A stretch of 64,000 nt of DNA, taken from assembly GCA_002400415.1 (NCBI GenBank), contig DGQP01000003.1, forward strand, positions 1-64,000. The letters run 5' to 3'. Positions within the stretch are counted from its first letter, which is position 1. The number at the start of each line of letters is the position of its first letter. The DNA comes from Chitinophagaceae bacterium UBA4411. Lineage in GTDB: Bacteria > Bacteroidota > Bacteroidia > Chitinophagales > Chitinophagaceae. Below the pieces are notes generated by a model. That model ran no database searches and had not been told where the DNA came from. It saw nothing but the letters and a program-made list of their open reading frames with translations. Shown in pieces: positions 25,555 through 33,539 of this stretch. A program made the position numbers and the translations under genes.

Positions 25555-25922
25555 GGGGGTGTATGGTTTTGACAGCGTAGATCTTTGAAAGTGTAAGCAT
25601 GCCGGGCGTTGCGTAATTAGCCCGCTAATCTGAATACGCAAACTACAAATGGCAATACTCAGTATGCCATGGCTGCCTAATCAGTGATTAAGTAGTCATT
25701 CGGGCCGCCGGGCAGGTTCGCTTGTTTCCATGCCCCGCCGCCGACTTAAAACAAAACAAGATGCGGCGATCAAAGGCTGTGCTGATTGCCTAAGACTATC
25801 CAGCTAAGAGAAATATTGGTTTGTTGTTCTCCTGTATTTCCCCGACAATTAATGAACAAATAAGCATGTAGAAAGCTTTTGAAGAATATGTTTGGACACC
25901 GGTTCGAATCCGGTCACCTCCA
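25555..25922 (+). ncRNA. ssrA: tmRNA (ssrA)
   Basis: A 368-nt transfer-messenger RNA that rescues stalled ribosomes. The tRNA-like ends pair: GGGGGTG (25555-25561) with CACCTCC (25915-25921), discriminator A. The 5' side continues TATGGTTTTGACAGCG, and the 3' side has the T arm GGTTCGAATCC. The tag frame is at 25651-25680. GC-rich pseudoknot arms follow the tag, for example the pairing segments around 25706-25750. CCA is not encoded. It is orientated away from the mutS-like gene. Confidence 0.95.
25651..25680 (+). other. tmRNA proteolysis tag reading frame (GNTQYAMAA)
   Basis: GGC AAT ACT CAG TAT GCC ATG GCT GCC TAA encodes GNTQYAMAA. It starts with Gly and ends in AMAA, parallel to GENNYALAA-type tags known from Bacteroidetes. 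Other frames give no AA-ending peptide before a stop. The Gly resume codon is inferred by that analogy. Confidence 0.8.
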
Positions 25923-26100
25923 CAATAGTGAATTTACCAGGTAAAAACACAGTACTTGTTTATTGTTTTGCATACTGCATCTCCGCGGATAAGCATTTCG
26001 TCGGGCCAGAAAGGGCAGCAAAGCTTTTAAGGGTATTTACTTATTTTAAGTATTAATTTTTTTTTGCTGCATATTTCTTGGGTTCTTTTGCATAATACAC

Positions 26101-26137
26101 TAAGGTTTTTTTAGTAATTTTTACTCATTAAACCTTA
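26101..26137. repeat. near-palindrome upstream of response regulator gene
   Basis: TAAGGTTT (26101-26108) pairs with AAACCTTA (26130-26137). An inner AGTAA / TTACT pair makes it a 37-bp near-palindrome. It ends 28 bp before the ATG at 26166 and may be an operator. The rest of 25923-26165 is AT-rich with nothing further recognisable. Confidence 0.4.
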
Positions 26138-26165
26138 TTACGAATCTGAAAAGCCACATATCCAT

Positions 26166-26804
26166 ATGAGTAAGATAACCATTCTCTTAGTAGATGATCA
26201 TCGCCTGATCAGGGATTCCTGGTCCTTCATTTTGAACAGTGACACCCGCTTCGAAGTAGTAGCGGAAACAAGCAGTGGCGAGGACGCCATTGAACTTGCG
26301 AAAAGCAAGAAACCGGATATTGTATTGATGGATGTGAATATGAGCCCTGTTAATGGATTTGATGCCACCAAACAGATCAGGAAGTTTTCACCCGGCTCCA
26401 AAGTAATCGGGGTGTCTATGCATTCTATGCCGGCCTATGCCAAGCGGATGCTGCAATTAGGAGCCATGGGGTATGTTACCAAAAACTCCCCCAAAGATGA
26501 AATGATCACTGCGATCCTGGAAGTTCATGATGGGAGAAAATATATTTGTGATGAAGTGAAAAATATCCTGGCCCAGCAGGAGCTCGATGAAAGCTCGCCG
26601 GCATCAATGGATATGAATAATTTGTCGAGGAGAGAATTAGATATTATACAATTGATCAAGGAAGGCCTTTCGTCCAAAGAAATTGCATTGCAACTGGATA
26701 TCTCCCTGAAAACGGTGGAAGTACATCGTTATAATATCCTGAAAAAACTTAACCTCAGGAATACTGCTGCACTGGTCAATTTTATCAACGCCCAGGGCTT
26801 ATAA
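26166..26804 (+). CDS. NarL/FixJ-type response regulator
   Basis: A 212-aa two-domain regulator. The receiver domain (about 1-122) has the acidic pair VDDH (Asp10, Asp11), phosphoacceptor Asp56 (IVLMDVNMS) and the conserved Lys in VTKNSPKDE. The LuxR-type helix-turn-helix (about 148-212) reads LSRRELDIIQLIKEGLSSKE and then EIALQLDISLKTVEVH. It lies 66 bp upstream of the nine-PAS kinase, which has a HisKA_3 domain, the class that pairs with NarL-type regulators, so the two are the likely partners. Confidence 0.95.
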   Translation: MSKITILLVDDHRLIRDSWSFILNSDTRFEVVAETSSGEDAIELAKSKKPDIVLMDVNMSPVNGFDATKQIRKFSPGSKVIGVSMHSMPAYAKRMLQLGAMGYVTKNSPKDEMITAILEVHDGRKYICDEVKNILAQQELDESSPASMDMNNLSRRELDIIQLIKEGLSSKEIALQLDISLKTVEVHRYNILKKLNLRNTAALVNFINAQGL

Positions 26805-26870
26805 CAAGGTGTTCAGGGTTATATTTACCTGTATTTTGATTGGATTGATACTGGCAAAATTCCTGCAAGC

Positions 26871-29800
26871 ATGACTCCATTCTACATCCGGCGGACAATT
26901 CTTTTTGGCTATATAGTGGCATTGGCTATTATTTCCTTTTTTACAGTATATACATACATGAATATGCAGGAAGGGAAATGGGATGCCCGGCAGGAAGAAG
27001 AGACGCTCCGGTCATTGCGGGTTATTGAAAGTGTATTTGATGATATTCAGAATATTGAAACAGGGCAGCGGGGCTATGTAATATCCGGTGATACGGTTTT
27101 CCTGAAGCCCTACCTTATGGGATTGGAAAAACTGACCAATGATTCTCTTTCCGTACTACAATTTCAGACAATTAGTGAAGAAAGGAAGAAGGATATCAGG
27201 CACTTACTAAATCTTATAGCGCTTAAAGTGGCTTTTACCAAAACCACCATAGAGGTCAGGGATATACATGGAATCAGGGAGGCAGAAGAAAGGATACAAT
27301 CAGCAGAGGGTAAAAAACTGATGGATGCTATCCGGCGAACAGTCGAAAAAATTGAAGGCGAAGACAGGAATAAGCTAACACAATATACCAGCCACCGAAA
27401 AGAAACAGCCAGGCAGACCACTGTTCTCTTTTTTGTTTTGGGGTCGCTGTTCTTTCTCTTCCTGGTTACTTTTTTCCTGCTGATCCGGAGAGATGTTCGT
27501 AACCGGCTTTACCGGGAGCTGACCAGCCAGGTACACGAAAAAACAATTGAATTCCGTGATATACTTGACCGGATCAGTGATGGATTCATTGCACTAAATA
27601 AAGAATGGCGGTATGTCTATGTTAACCGTAAAGCTTCTGAGCTGATTGGGCAACGGCCGGCAGAATTGTTAAACAAAAATATGTGGGACTCGTCCCCGGA
27701 CGCAGACAATAATAAATTCCGGGCAGCCTGTCATGAAGCTTTGGAAAAACAGCGTTACCGGTTTATAGAGACATACCATGACGATAAGGATAAATGGTTT
27801 GAGAACCATATTTATCCCTCCGCAGGAGGTTTGTCCATCCACTTCAGGGACATTACCGATAAAAAGAAAACAGAGCTCAGCCTGGCACAATCTATTGAGC
27901 GATTCAATGTAGTGGCCAATGCGACAAATGATGTTCTATGGGAGGTAGACCTTCAAAAAGGAACGTTATGGTGGAATGATAATTTTTATAAAAAATTCGG
28001 GTATGATAAAGGATTGATTGAACAGGATAGTATGAGCTGGGAGAACTTCATTCATCCTGAAGATAAGCGGCGGGTGATCAGCAGCATCAATAAGATTATT
28101 GAGACGACTACGGAAACTACCTGGAAAGACGAATACAGATTTGAGCGGTCAGACGGAACATACCTGCACATCTATGACCGGTGCTATATCTTGCGGGACA
28201 CAGGCGGGAAAGCCTGCAAAATGGTTGGCTCTATGACCGATGTGACCCCGCTGTTCAAAGCCAGGGAAGAACTGGAAGAATCAGAAGAACGATACAGGAA
28301 TCTTTTTGAGAGAGCCACGGATAGTATCATTATTCATGATCTTGGTGGTATTATTATCCAGGCGAACCAGGCCGCAGCGGATTATTCTGCTTACTCTAAA
28401 GCAGAGCTGACAGGTATGAATGTCAGCGACCTGGTATTTAAAGAAGACCTGGAATGGCAGCCTATGCCTTTTGATAAACTTGAGGCGGGGGAAACTACAC
28501 ATACCCGTAGAAGGATTCAGACCAAAAATGGCGGGTCATTAACCATGGATATCAGTTCCAAAATGCTGCCGGATGGGAATGTAATGGCCGTGATCAGGGA
28601 TGTTACAGAAAAAACGAAGGCAGAAAAGGCGTTGAGGGATAGCGAACTGAGATTCCGTACGCTGGCAGATAATACCCCGGTTGGAATTTTTCAAACAGAT
28701 GCGGACGGGCAAACCATTTACGTAAATGAAAAGTGGATGGAATATTCAGGCCTGACGTTTGAAGAAGTAATGGGAGAGGGCTGGACGAAAGCTATTCATC
28801 CCGATGACAGGGATGCGCTGCTTCAGAACTGGTATAATAAGAAAGCCGTTCATAGTGAATCAAGCTCTGAATACCGGCTTGTTGATAAGACCGGTATTAT
28901 ACGCTGGGTAAGTGGCAGGGCCGCCCCGTTATATGATAATGATGGGGTATTGACCGGCTACCTTGGAACGATTTCTGATATCACCCAGGAAAGAAATGCA
29001 CTGGAGTTATTAAAGACCAGCGAAGAGAAATACAGGACACTTGTTGAACAGGCAACAGACGGGATTTTTATTGCCGATAAAGAAGGCCGTTTTTTAGTTG
29101 TTAACTCGAGTGGCTGCAAAATGTCGCAATACCAGATGGACGAAATCATGAAAATGTCAATCTATGATCTGGTTGATACGGAGGAATTAAATCAAAACCC
29201 TTTTCATTTTTCTGAAATGAGCTCAGAACGCGGAGCCATTGTACAACGGAAAATGAAGCGAAAGGACGGGTCCCTGGTGGATATAGAAGTGAATGCTAAA
29301 TTTCTTTCCGATAACAGGTTCCTGGCATTTATACGGGATATTACTGAAAGGAAAAAAACAGAGGAAGAGATTATTAGTTCAAGGAGGCAGTTTCAAAACC
29401 TGGTGGAGAATATTTCAGGCGTTTACTGGGTAAATAATCTGGATAGCCACCAGACCCTTTATATCAGCCCTTCTTATGAAACGATATGGGGACGGTCCTG
29501 TGAGGATATGTACAGGGCTCCGGCTGATTTTATTAATGCTGTTCATCCGGAAGACCGGCAAAAACTGATTAAAGCCTATGAAAATATTGCCAATACATTT
29601 AAGACACATATCTCGTACAGGATTGTAAGGCCGGATGGCGGGATAAAGTGGATTGATGCCCGGACAAATGTCGTTGTTGATAATGGAGACAAAATCGAAT
29701 ATGGGTACGCTGAGGATGTGACAGAACGGCTAAAAAACCAGGAAGAAATAATAAAATCTAACGAAAGGTTCCAACTGATTGCCAGGACAACAAATGAGGC

Positions 29801-31562
29801 TATATGGGAATGTGATTTTAAAACAGAAATTACCTGGGCCAATGAAACACACCAGTATTTATATGGCCTGACAATTGAAGATCCGGTGCCAACCCACGAA
29901 CAATGGAGGGCTGCTATTCATCCTGATGACAGGGAAAATACAATCAATAGTTATAAGGAAGCCCTGCAGTCAGCCGAAAATGTCTGGATTGCAGAATACC
30001 GCTTCGTTACAGGAAGGGGCGAGGTTATTAATATTTATGACAGGACTTATATTCTGCGGGATGAAACGGGTGAGCCAATCAGGATGATGGGGAGTATGAT
30101 GAATATTACGGCACGAAAAAAAGCGGAGGAAGAGATTGTAAAAGCGAGGGATATGGCTGATAAGCTGATTGATGCGCTTCCCGGGGTGTTTTATTTTTAT
30201 GATGAGAATGGTAAGTTTATCCGGTGGAACCGGCAATTGGAAATTGTGACAGGCTATTCATCAAAAGAAATTGCGGGAATGCATCCTGTCGATCTTTTCC
30301 CGGAAGAAGAGAAGGAGTATATCGGTACACGTATTGAAGGTGTCTTTAATCATGGCACTAATGATGCTGAAGCAAATTTCCTGACAAAAAAAGGAGAAAG
30401 GATACCGTACTATTTCAAAGCAGTATTAATGAATTACGAAGGCAGGCCCTGTCTGCTCGGAAGCGGTATTGATATCACAGAACGGAAAAAAGCGGAAGAA
30501 CAGGTCCGGTCATCCGAGCGGAAGTATAAATTACTTTTTGAAAGTAATCCGCAGCCAATGTGGATGTTTGATCTCCCCGCTTATAATATCATAGACGTAA
30601 ACGATGCTGCCGCCAAGCAATACGGTTACACCCGGGAAGAATTCTTATCCCTCCGGGCTGTTGATCTGCGGCCGGCAGAAGATGTTGAAAAGTTTATGAA
30701 GTATCTGAACCCCAATTTCAGGGAGGGAGTTTACTATGCAGGAGCCTGGAGACATAAGAAAAAAAATGGTGATATAATTTATGTAGATATCCTGAGTCAT
30801 GATATTCTTTATGAAGAGAAACCGGTGCGATTAATACTTGCAAATAATATAACAGATAAATATATTGCAGAAGAAAAACTTAAAGAATCATACGAAGCTA
30901 TCCGGGAGCTAACCGGTCATATACAGAATATCCGGGAGGAAGAAAGATCACATATTGCCCGCGAGATACATGACGAATTAGGCCAGCAGCTTACCGTACT
31001 TAAGATGGACGTATCCTGGCTGAATAAAAAAGTGGGGCAGGGAGATACCGTTGTGGCTGGTAAATTGAAAAGCCTGGCTGAGATGATAGACGGGACCGTA
31101 AAAACTGTCAGGCGAATATCATCTGAATTAAGACCGAGCCTGCTGGATGATTTGGGTTTGGTAGCGGCTATTGACTGGCATTTGAAAGAGTTTGGCAGGA
31201 GATCAGGTATTGAAACCCTTTTTAATGAACCTGAATACGATCTGCATATTCCGGAAAAATTCAAAACGGGGCTTTACAGGATTTTTCAGGAAGCGCTTAC
31301 AAATGTTGCCCGTCATTCAGGTGCTTCATCTGTCAAAGTGATCCTGGAGGAAAAGGACGATAACGTGGTCCTGTGTATAGAGGATAATGGAAAGGGATTT
31401 GATATGCAAAAAACAAAAGGCAGACGGACATTAGGTATTCTGGGGATGAAGGAGAGATCGATGATGATGGGAGGGTTTTATGAGATTAGCAGCCAGCCCG
31501 GCCAGGGAACTATAATTACTATATCCGTTCCTGTAAAAACAACATTCAATGAACAAGCTTAA
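26871..31562 (+). CDS. giant sensor histidine kinase: CHASE3, nine PAS domains, HisKA_3
   Basis: A 1563-aa kinase. TM1 (about 8-28) and TM2 (about 184-205) enclose a helical CHASE3-like domain (IETGQRGYVISGD). Nine PAS repeats follow, starting at about residues 226, 342, 472, 592, 720, 838, 962, 1093 and 1213. Each opens with a pattern like FRTLADNTPVGIF and most end in DITERKKAEE-type linkers. The HisKA_3 motif AREIHDELGQQL has His1367. The HATPase shows EALTNVARHSGA, EDNGKGF and GILGMKERSMMMGG. The signals are unknown; PAS domains may sense redox, gases or small ligands. It is followed 12 bp later by a NarL-type regulator. Confidence 0.93.
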   Translation: MTPFYIRRTILFGYIVALAIISFFTVYTYMNMQEGKWDARQEEETLRSLRVIESVFDDIQNIETGQRGYVISGDTVFLKPYLMGLEKLTNDSLSVLQFQTISEERKKDIRHLLNLIALKVAFTKTTIEVRDIHGIREAEERIQSAEGKKLMDAIRRTVEKIEGEDRNKLTQYTSHRKETARQTTVLFFVLGSLFFLFLVTFFLLIRRDVRNRLYRELTSQVHEKTIEFRDILDRISDGFIALNKEWRYVYVNRKASELIGQRPAELLNKNMWDSSPDADNNKFRAACHEALEKQRYRFIETYHDDKDKWFENHIYPSAGGLSIHFRDITDKKKTELSLAQSIERFNVVANATNDVLWEVDLQKGTLWWNDNFYKKFGYDKGLIEQDSMSWENFIHPEDKRRVISSINKIIETTTETTWKDEYRFERSDGTYLHIYDRCYILRDTGGKACKMVGSMTDVTPLFKAREELEESEERYRNLFERATDSIIIHDLGGIIIQANQAAADYSAYSKAELTGMNVSDLVFKEDLEWQPMPFDKLEAGETTHTRRRIQTKNGGSLTMDISSKMLPDGNVMAVIRDVTEKTKAEKALRDSELRFRTLADNTPVGIFQTDADGQTIYVNEKWMEYSGLTFEEVMGEGWTKAIHPDDRDALLQNWYNKKAVHSESSSEYRLVDKTGIIRWVSGRAAPLYDNDGVLTGYLGTISDITQERNALELLKTSEEKYRTLVEQATDGIFIADKEGRFLVVNSSGCKMSQYQMDEIMKMSIYDLVDTEELNQNPFHFSEMSSERGAIVQRKMKRKDGSLVDIEVNAKFLSDNRFLAFIRDITERKKTEEEIISSRRQFQNLVENISGVYWVNNLDSHQTLYISPSYETIWGRSCEDMYRAPADFINAVHPEDRQKLIKAYENIANTFKTHISYRIVRPDGGIKWIDARTNVVVDNGDKIEYGYAEDVTERLKNQEEIIKSNERFQLIARTTNEAIWECDFKTEITWANETHQYLYGLTIEDPVPTHEQWRAAIHPDDRENTINSYKEALQSAENVWIAEYRFVTGRGEVINIYDRTYILRDETGEPIRMMGSMMNITARKKAEEEIVKARDMADKLIDALPGVFYFYDENGKFIRWNRQLEIVTGYSSKEIAGMHPVDLFPEEEKEYIGTRIEGVFNHGTNDAEANFLTKKGERIPYYFKAVLMNYEGRPCLLGSGIDITERKKAEEQVRSSERKYKLLFESNPQPMWMFDLPAYNIIDVNDAAAKQYGYTREEFLSLRAVDLRPAEDVEKFMKYLNPNFREGVYYAGAWRHKKKNGDIIYVDILSHDILYEEKPVRLILANNITDKYIAEEKLKESYEAIRELTGHIQNIREEERSHIAREIHDELGQQLTVLKMDVSWLNKKVGQGDTVVAGKLKSLAEMIDGTVKTVRRISSELRPSLLDDLGLVAAIDWHLKEFGRRSGIETLFNEPEYDLHIPEKFKTGLYRIFQEALTNVARHSGASSVKVILEEKDDNVVLCIEDNGKGFDMQKTKGRRTLGILGMKERSMMMGGFYEISSQPGQGTIITISVPVKTTFNEQA

Positions 31563-31574
31563 TAAAATATCTGT

Positions 31575-32204
31575 ATGCTAAGGATTCTGATTGCCGATGA
31601 TCATGCCATTGTACGTAAGGGGCTACGGCAACTCCTTATGGAAGAATACCCGTCTGCTTTTATTGAGGAGACCGGTGATGCTGAAAGCCTGATCAATAAA
31701 GCTCTGCAGCATGAATGGGACGTTGTTGTGTGTGATATGAGTATGCCGGGAAGAAGCGGTTTGGATGCTTTACGCCAGATTAAGCAAAGCATACCTTCTT
31801 TGCCGGTATTGATCATGAGTATGCATCCGGAAGATCAGTATGCATTAAGGGTGCTGAAGGCCGGGGCTTCCGGTTATCTGAATAAGGAATCCATTCATGA
31901 TGAACTTATTGTTGCAATACAAACCGTATTGCTTGGTAAAAGGTATATAACCACCAGTATTGCAGAAAAACTGGCGGAAGCTTTTAATGCCGGATCAGAT
32001 CAGCAATTACATGAATCTTTATCCGACAGGGAATTTGATGTATTTAAATTGCTGGCTACCGGGAAATCTGTATCGGATATTGCAGGTCAGTTATCGCTCA
32101 GCGTTACCACTGTCAGTACTTACAGGTCCAGGATCATGGATAAAATGAGTATGCGTTCCAATGCAGAACTTACAAGGTATGCTCTTGAAAAAGGGCTGAT
32201 ATAG
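31575..32204 (+). CDS. NarL-type response regulator (first of a tandem pair)
   Basis: A 209-aa regulator directly after the giant kinase, with a 12-bp gap. The receiver has IADDH (Asp8, Asp9), Asp54 (VVVCDMSMPG) and LNKES. The LuxR-type helix-turn-helix reads LSDREFDVFKLLATGKSVSD and then SLSVTTVSTYRSRI. It is closely similar along its whole length to the next regulator at 32357 (shared LRxLIADDH, EDQYALRVxKAGASGYLNK, TTVSTYR), so the two are tandem duplicates. Confidence 0.95.
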   Translation: MLRILIADDHAIVRKGLRQLLMEEYPSAFIEETGDAESLINKALQHEWDVVVCDMSMPGRSGLDALRQIKQSIPSLPVLIMSMHPEDQYALRVLKAGASGYLNKESIHDELIVAIQTVLLGKRYITTSIAEKLAEAFNAGSDQQLHESLSDREFDVFKLLATGKSVSDIAGQLSLSVTTVSTYRSRIMDKMSMRSNAELTRYALEKGLI

Positions 32205-32207
32205 CGA

Positions 32208-32225
32208 TTGTAGTATATATTCTAC
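32208..32225. promoter_or_regulatory. TTGTAG-N8-CTAC inverted motif, copy 1
   Basis: TTGTAG (32208-32213) and CTAC (32222-32225) give arms GTAG and CTAC separated by 8 bp (TATATATT). The site lies 3 bp after the regulator stop and 131 bp before the next regulator. A matching motif with identical spacing occurs at 32996. It is a candidate operator. Confidence 0.4.
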
Positions 32226-32356
32226 TTTCTTAAAATTTCCATATCTACACTTTTGGGGACTCCCCCTCTCTATTTTGTGTCTATCCTTCTGATATAGAAA
32301 GGATATTCTGGCCAGAGGCAGCGTAACTTTTCAATTTCTCAATTCCTTGGTTTATT

Positions 32357-32986
32357 ATGTTAAGGGTATTGATTGCAGATGATCATGAAATTGTCCGCAG
32401 GGGTCTGAAACAAATCCTGCTGGAAGGATTTTCTTTTGCGCATATCGAGGAAGCGAATGATTGCCCATCGCTTGTGGAGAAAGCGGTCTCCGGTGCATGG
32501 GATATTATTGTTTCCGATCTGGCAATGCCTGGCGGAGGCGGGCTGGAAGCATTAAAACAAATGGCACAAAAGGGGATAAAAGTTCCTGTACTGATACTTA
32601 GCATCTATCCTGAAGATCAATATGCACTCAGGGTGATGAAAGCAGGAGCTTCTGGTTACCTGAATAAAGACGCGGCACCAGAAGAATTGGTAACAGCGGT
32701 AAATCGCATTTTATCCGGTCGCAGGTATATTACGGAAGGTATTGCTGAAAAATTAATTCAAAAATTGGATCAGCAAAAAGATGTGCCTTTACATGAGCTA
32801 TTGAGTGACAGGGAATGGGATGTTTTTGTTTTTTTAGCCAGGGGAAAACCCATTTCTGAGATCAGTGACTTATTATCTCTTCGGAATACAACCGTCAGCA
32901 CCTACCGGACCAGAATTCTTACCAAAATGAACATGAAAACCAATGCTGAGATAATACAGTACGCATTGGAGAATAAACTTATTTGA
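32357..32986 (+). CDS. NarL-type response regulator (second of a tandem pair)
   Basis: A 209-aa paralogue of the preceding gene. The receiver has IADDH, phosphoacceptor Asp54 (IIVSDLAMPGG) and LNKDA. The C-terminal LuxR-type DNA-binding domain reads LSDREWDVFVFLARGKPISE and then TTVSTYRTRI. It is separated from its paralogue by 152 bp containing the GTAG-N8-CTAC motif and a GGGGACTCCCC palindrome, so it may be transcribed on its own. The conserved receiver residues are all present, so it should be phosphorylated, perhaps by either kinase of the cluster. Confidence 0.95.
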   Translation: MLRVLIADDHEIVRRGLKQILLEGFSFAHIEEANDCPSLVEKAVSGAWDIIVSDLAMPGGGGLEALKQMAQKGIKVPVLILSIYPEDQYALRVMKAGASGYLNKDAAPEELVTAVNRILSGRRYITEGIAEKLIQKLDQQKDVPLHELLSDREWDVFVFLARGKPISEISDLLSLRNTTVSTYRTRILTKMNMKTNAEIIQYALENKLI

Positions 32987-32995
32987 TCTGCTTTT

Positions 32996-33015
32996 TTGTA
33001 GTATAATCTCTACAA
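32996..33015. promoter_or_regulatory. TTGTAG-N8-CTACAA inverted motif, copy 2
   Basis: TTGTAG (32996-33001), 8 bp (TATAATCT), CTACAA (33010-33015): a perfect 6-bp dyad. The arms and the TATA start of the spacer match the site at 32208. It lies 9 bp after the second regulator gene and 78 bp before the REC-only gene. Confidence 0.45.
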
Positions 33016-33093
33016 TAGTTTTTTTATTTTCAGGACAAATCAAAAATCAGCGGCTCTATTTTTTAATACGCATTCATTTTTTTTCTTTGCAGT

Positions 33094-33522
33094 ATGAATA
33101 CCAATCCTGTAAGCCGCCAAAGAAAACTGTTGATTCTTATTGTGGACGATAATATGAGTTTTGTGGAGAGGATGATTGGATTGCTGGAGGAAGTAAAGAA
33201 TATAGCATATATCAATGTTGCCAGTGATTATGATGAAGCCAGCCGGCTATTGTTAAGCGAGCCACATGACCTTGTATTGCTGGATATAAACCTGCCGGGA
33301 AAAAGTGGCATTGCACTTCTGAAAAAAATAAAATCAGCCGGCGGAACTACTAAAGTTATGATGATGACAAATCATGCTGAGGAGTATTATCGTGTATTAT
33401 GTAGGGAACTTGGTGCGGATTATTTTCTGGATAAATCAAACGATTTTGCAAAAGTACCAGGCATTGTAAGCCATATGAATGGTGGGGGGGATATGATAGT
33501 TGTTAATAATAATTTCGTTTAA
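33094..33522 (+). CDS. single-domain response regulator (REC only)
   Basis: A 142-aa receiver domain with no output domain. The acidic pocket is IVDDN (Asp18, Asp19), the phosphoacceptor is Asp64 (LVLLDINLPGKSG), and the conserved Thr and Lys lie in MMMTNHAEE and LDKSNDF. After the receiver there is only a short Gly-rich tail. Such proteins act in phosphorelays or by protein contact. It lies 17 bp upstream of the second kinase, so that kinase is the likely partner. Confidence 0.92.
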   Translation: MNTNPVSRQRKLLILIVDDNMSFVERMIGLLEEVKNIAYINVASDYDEASRLLLSEPHDLVLLDINLPGKSGIALLKKIKSAGGTTKVMMMTNHAEEYYRVLCRELGADYFLDKSNDFAKVPGIVSHMNGGGDMIVVNNNFV

Positions 33523-33539
33523 CCGGGAAAAATTGTGGT

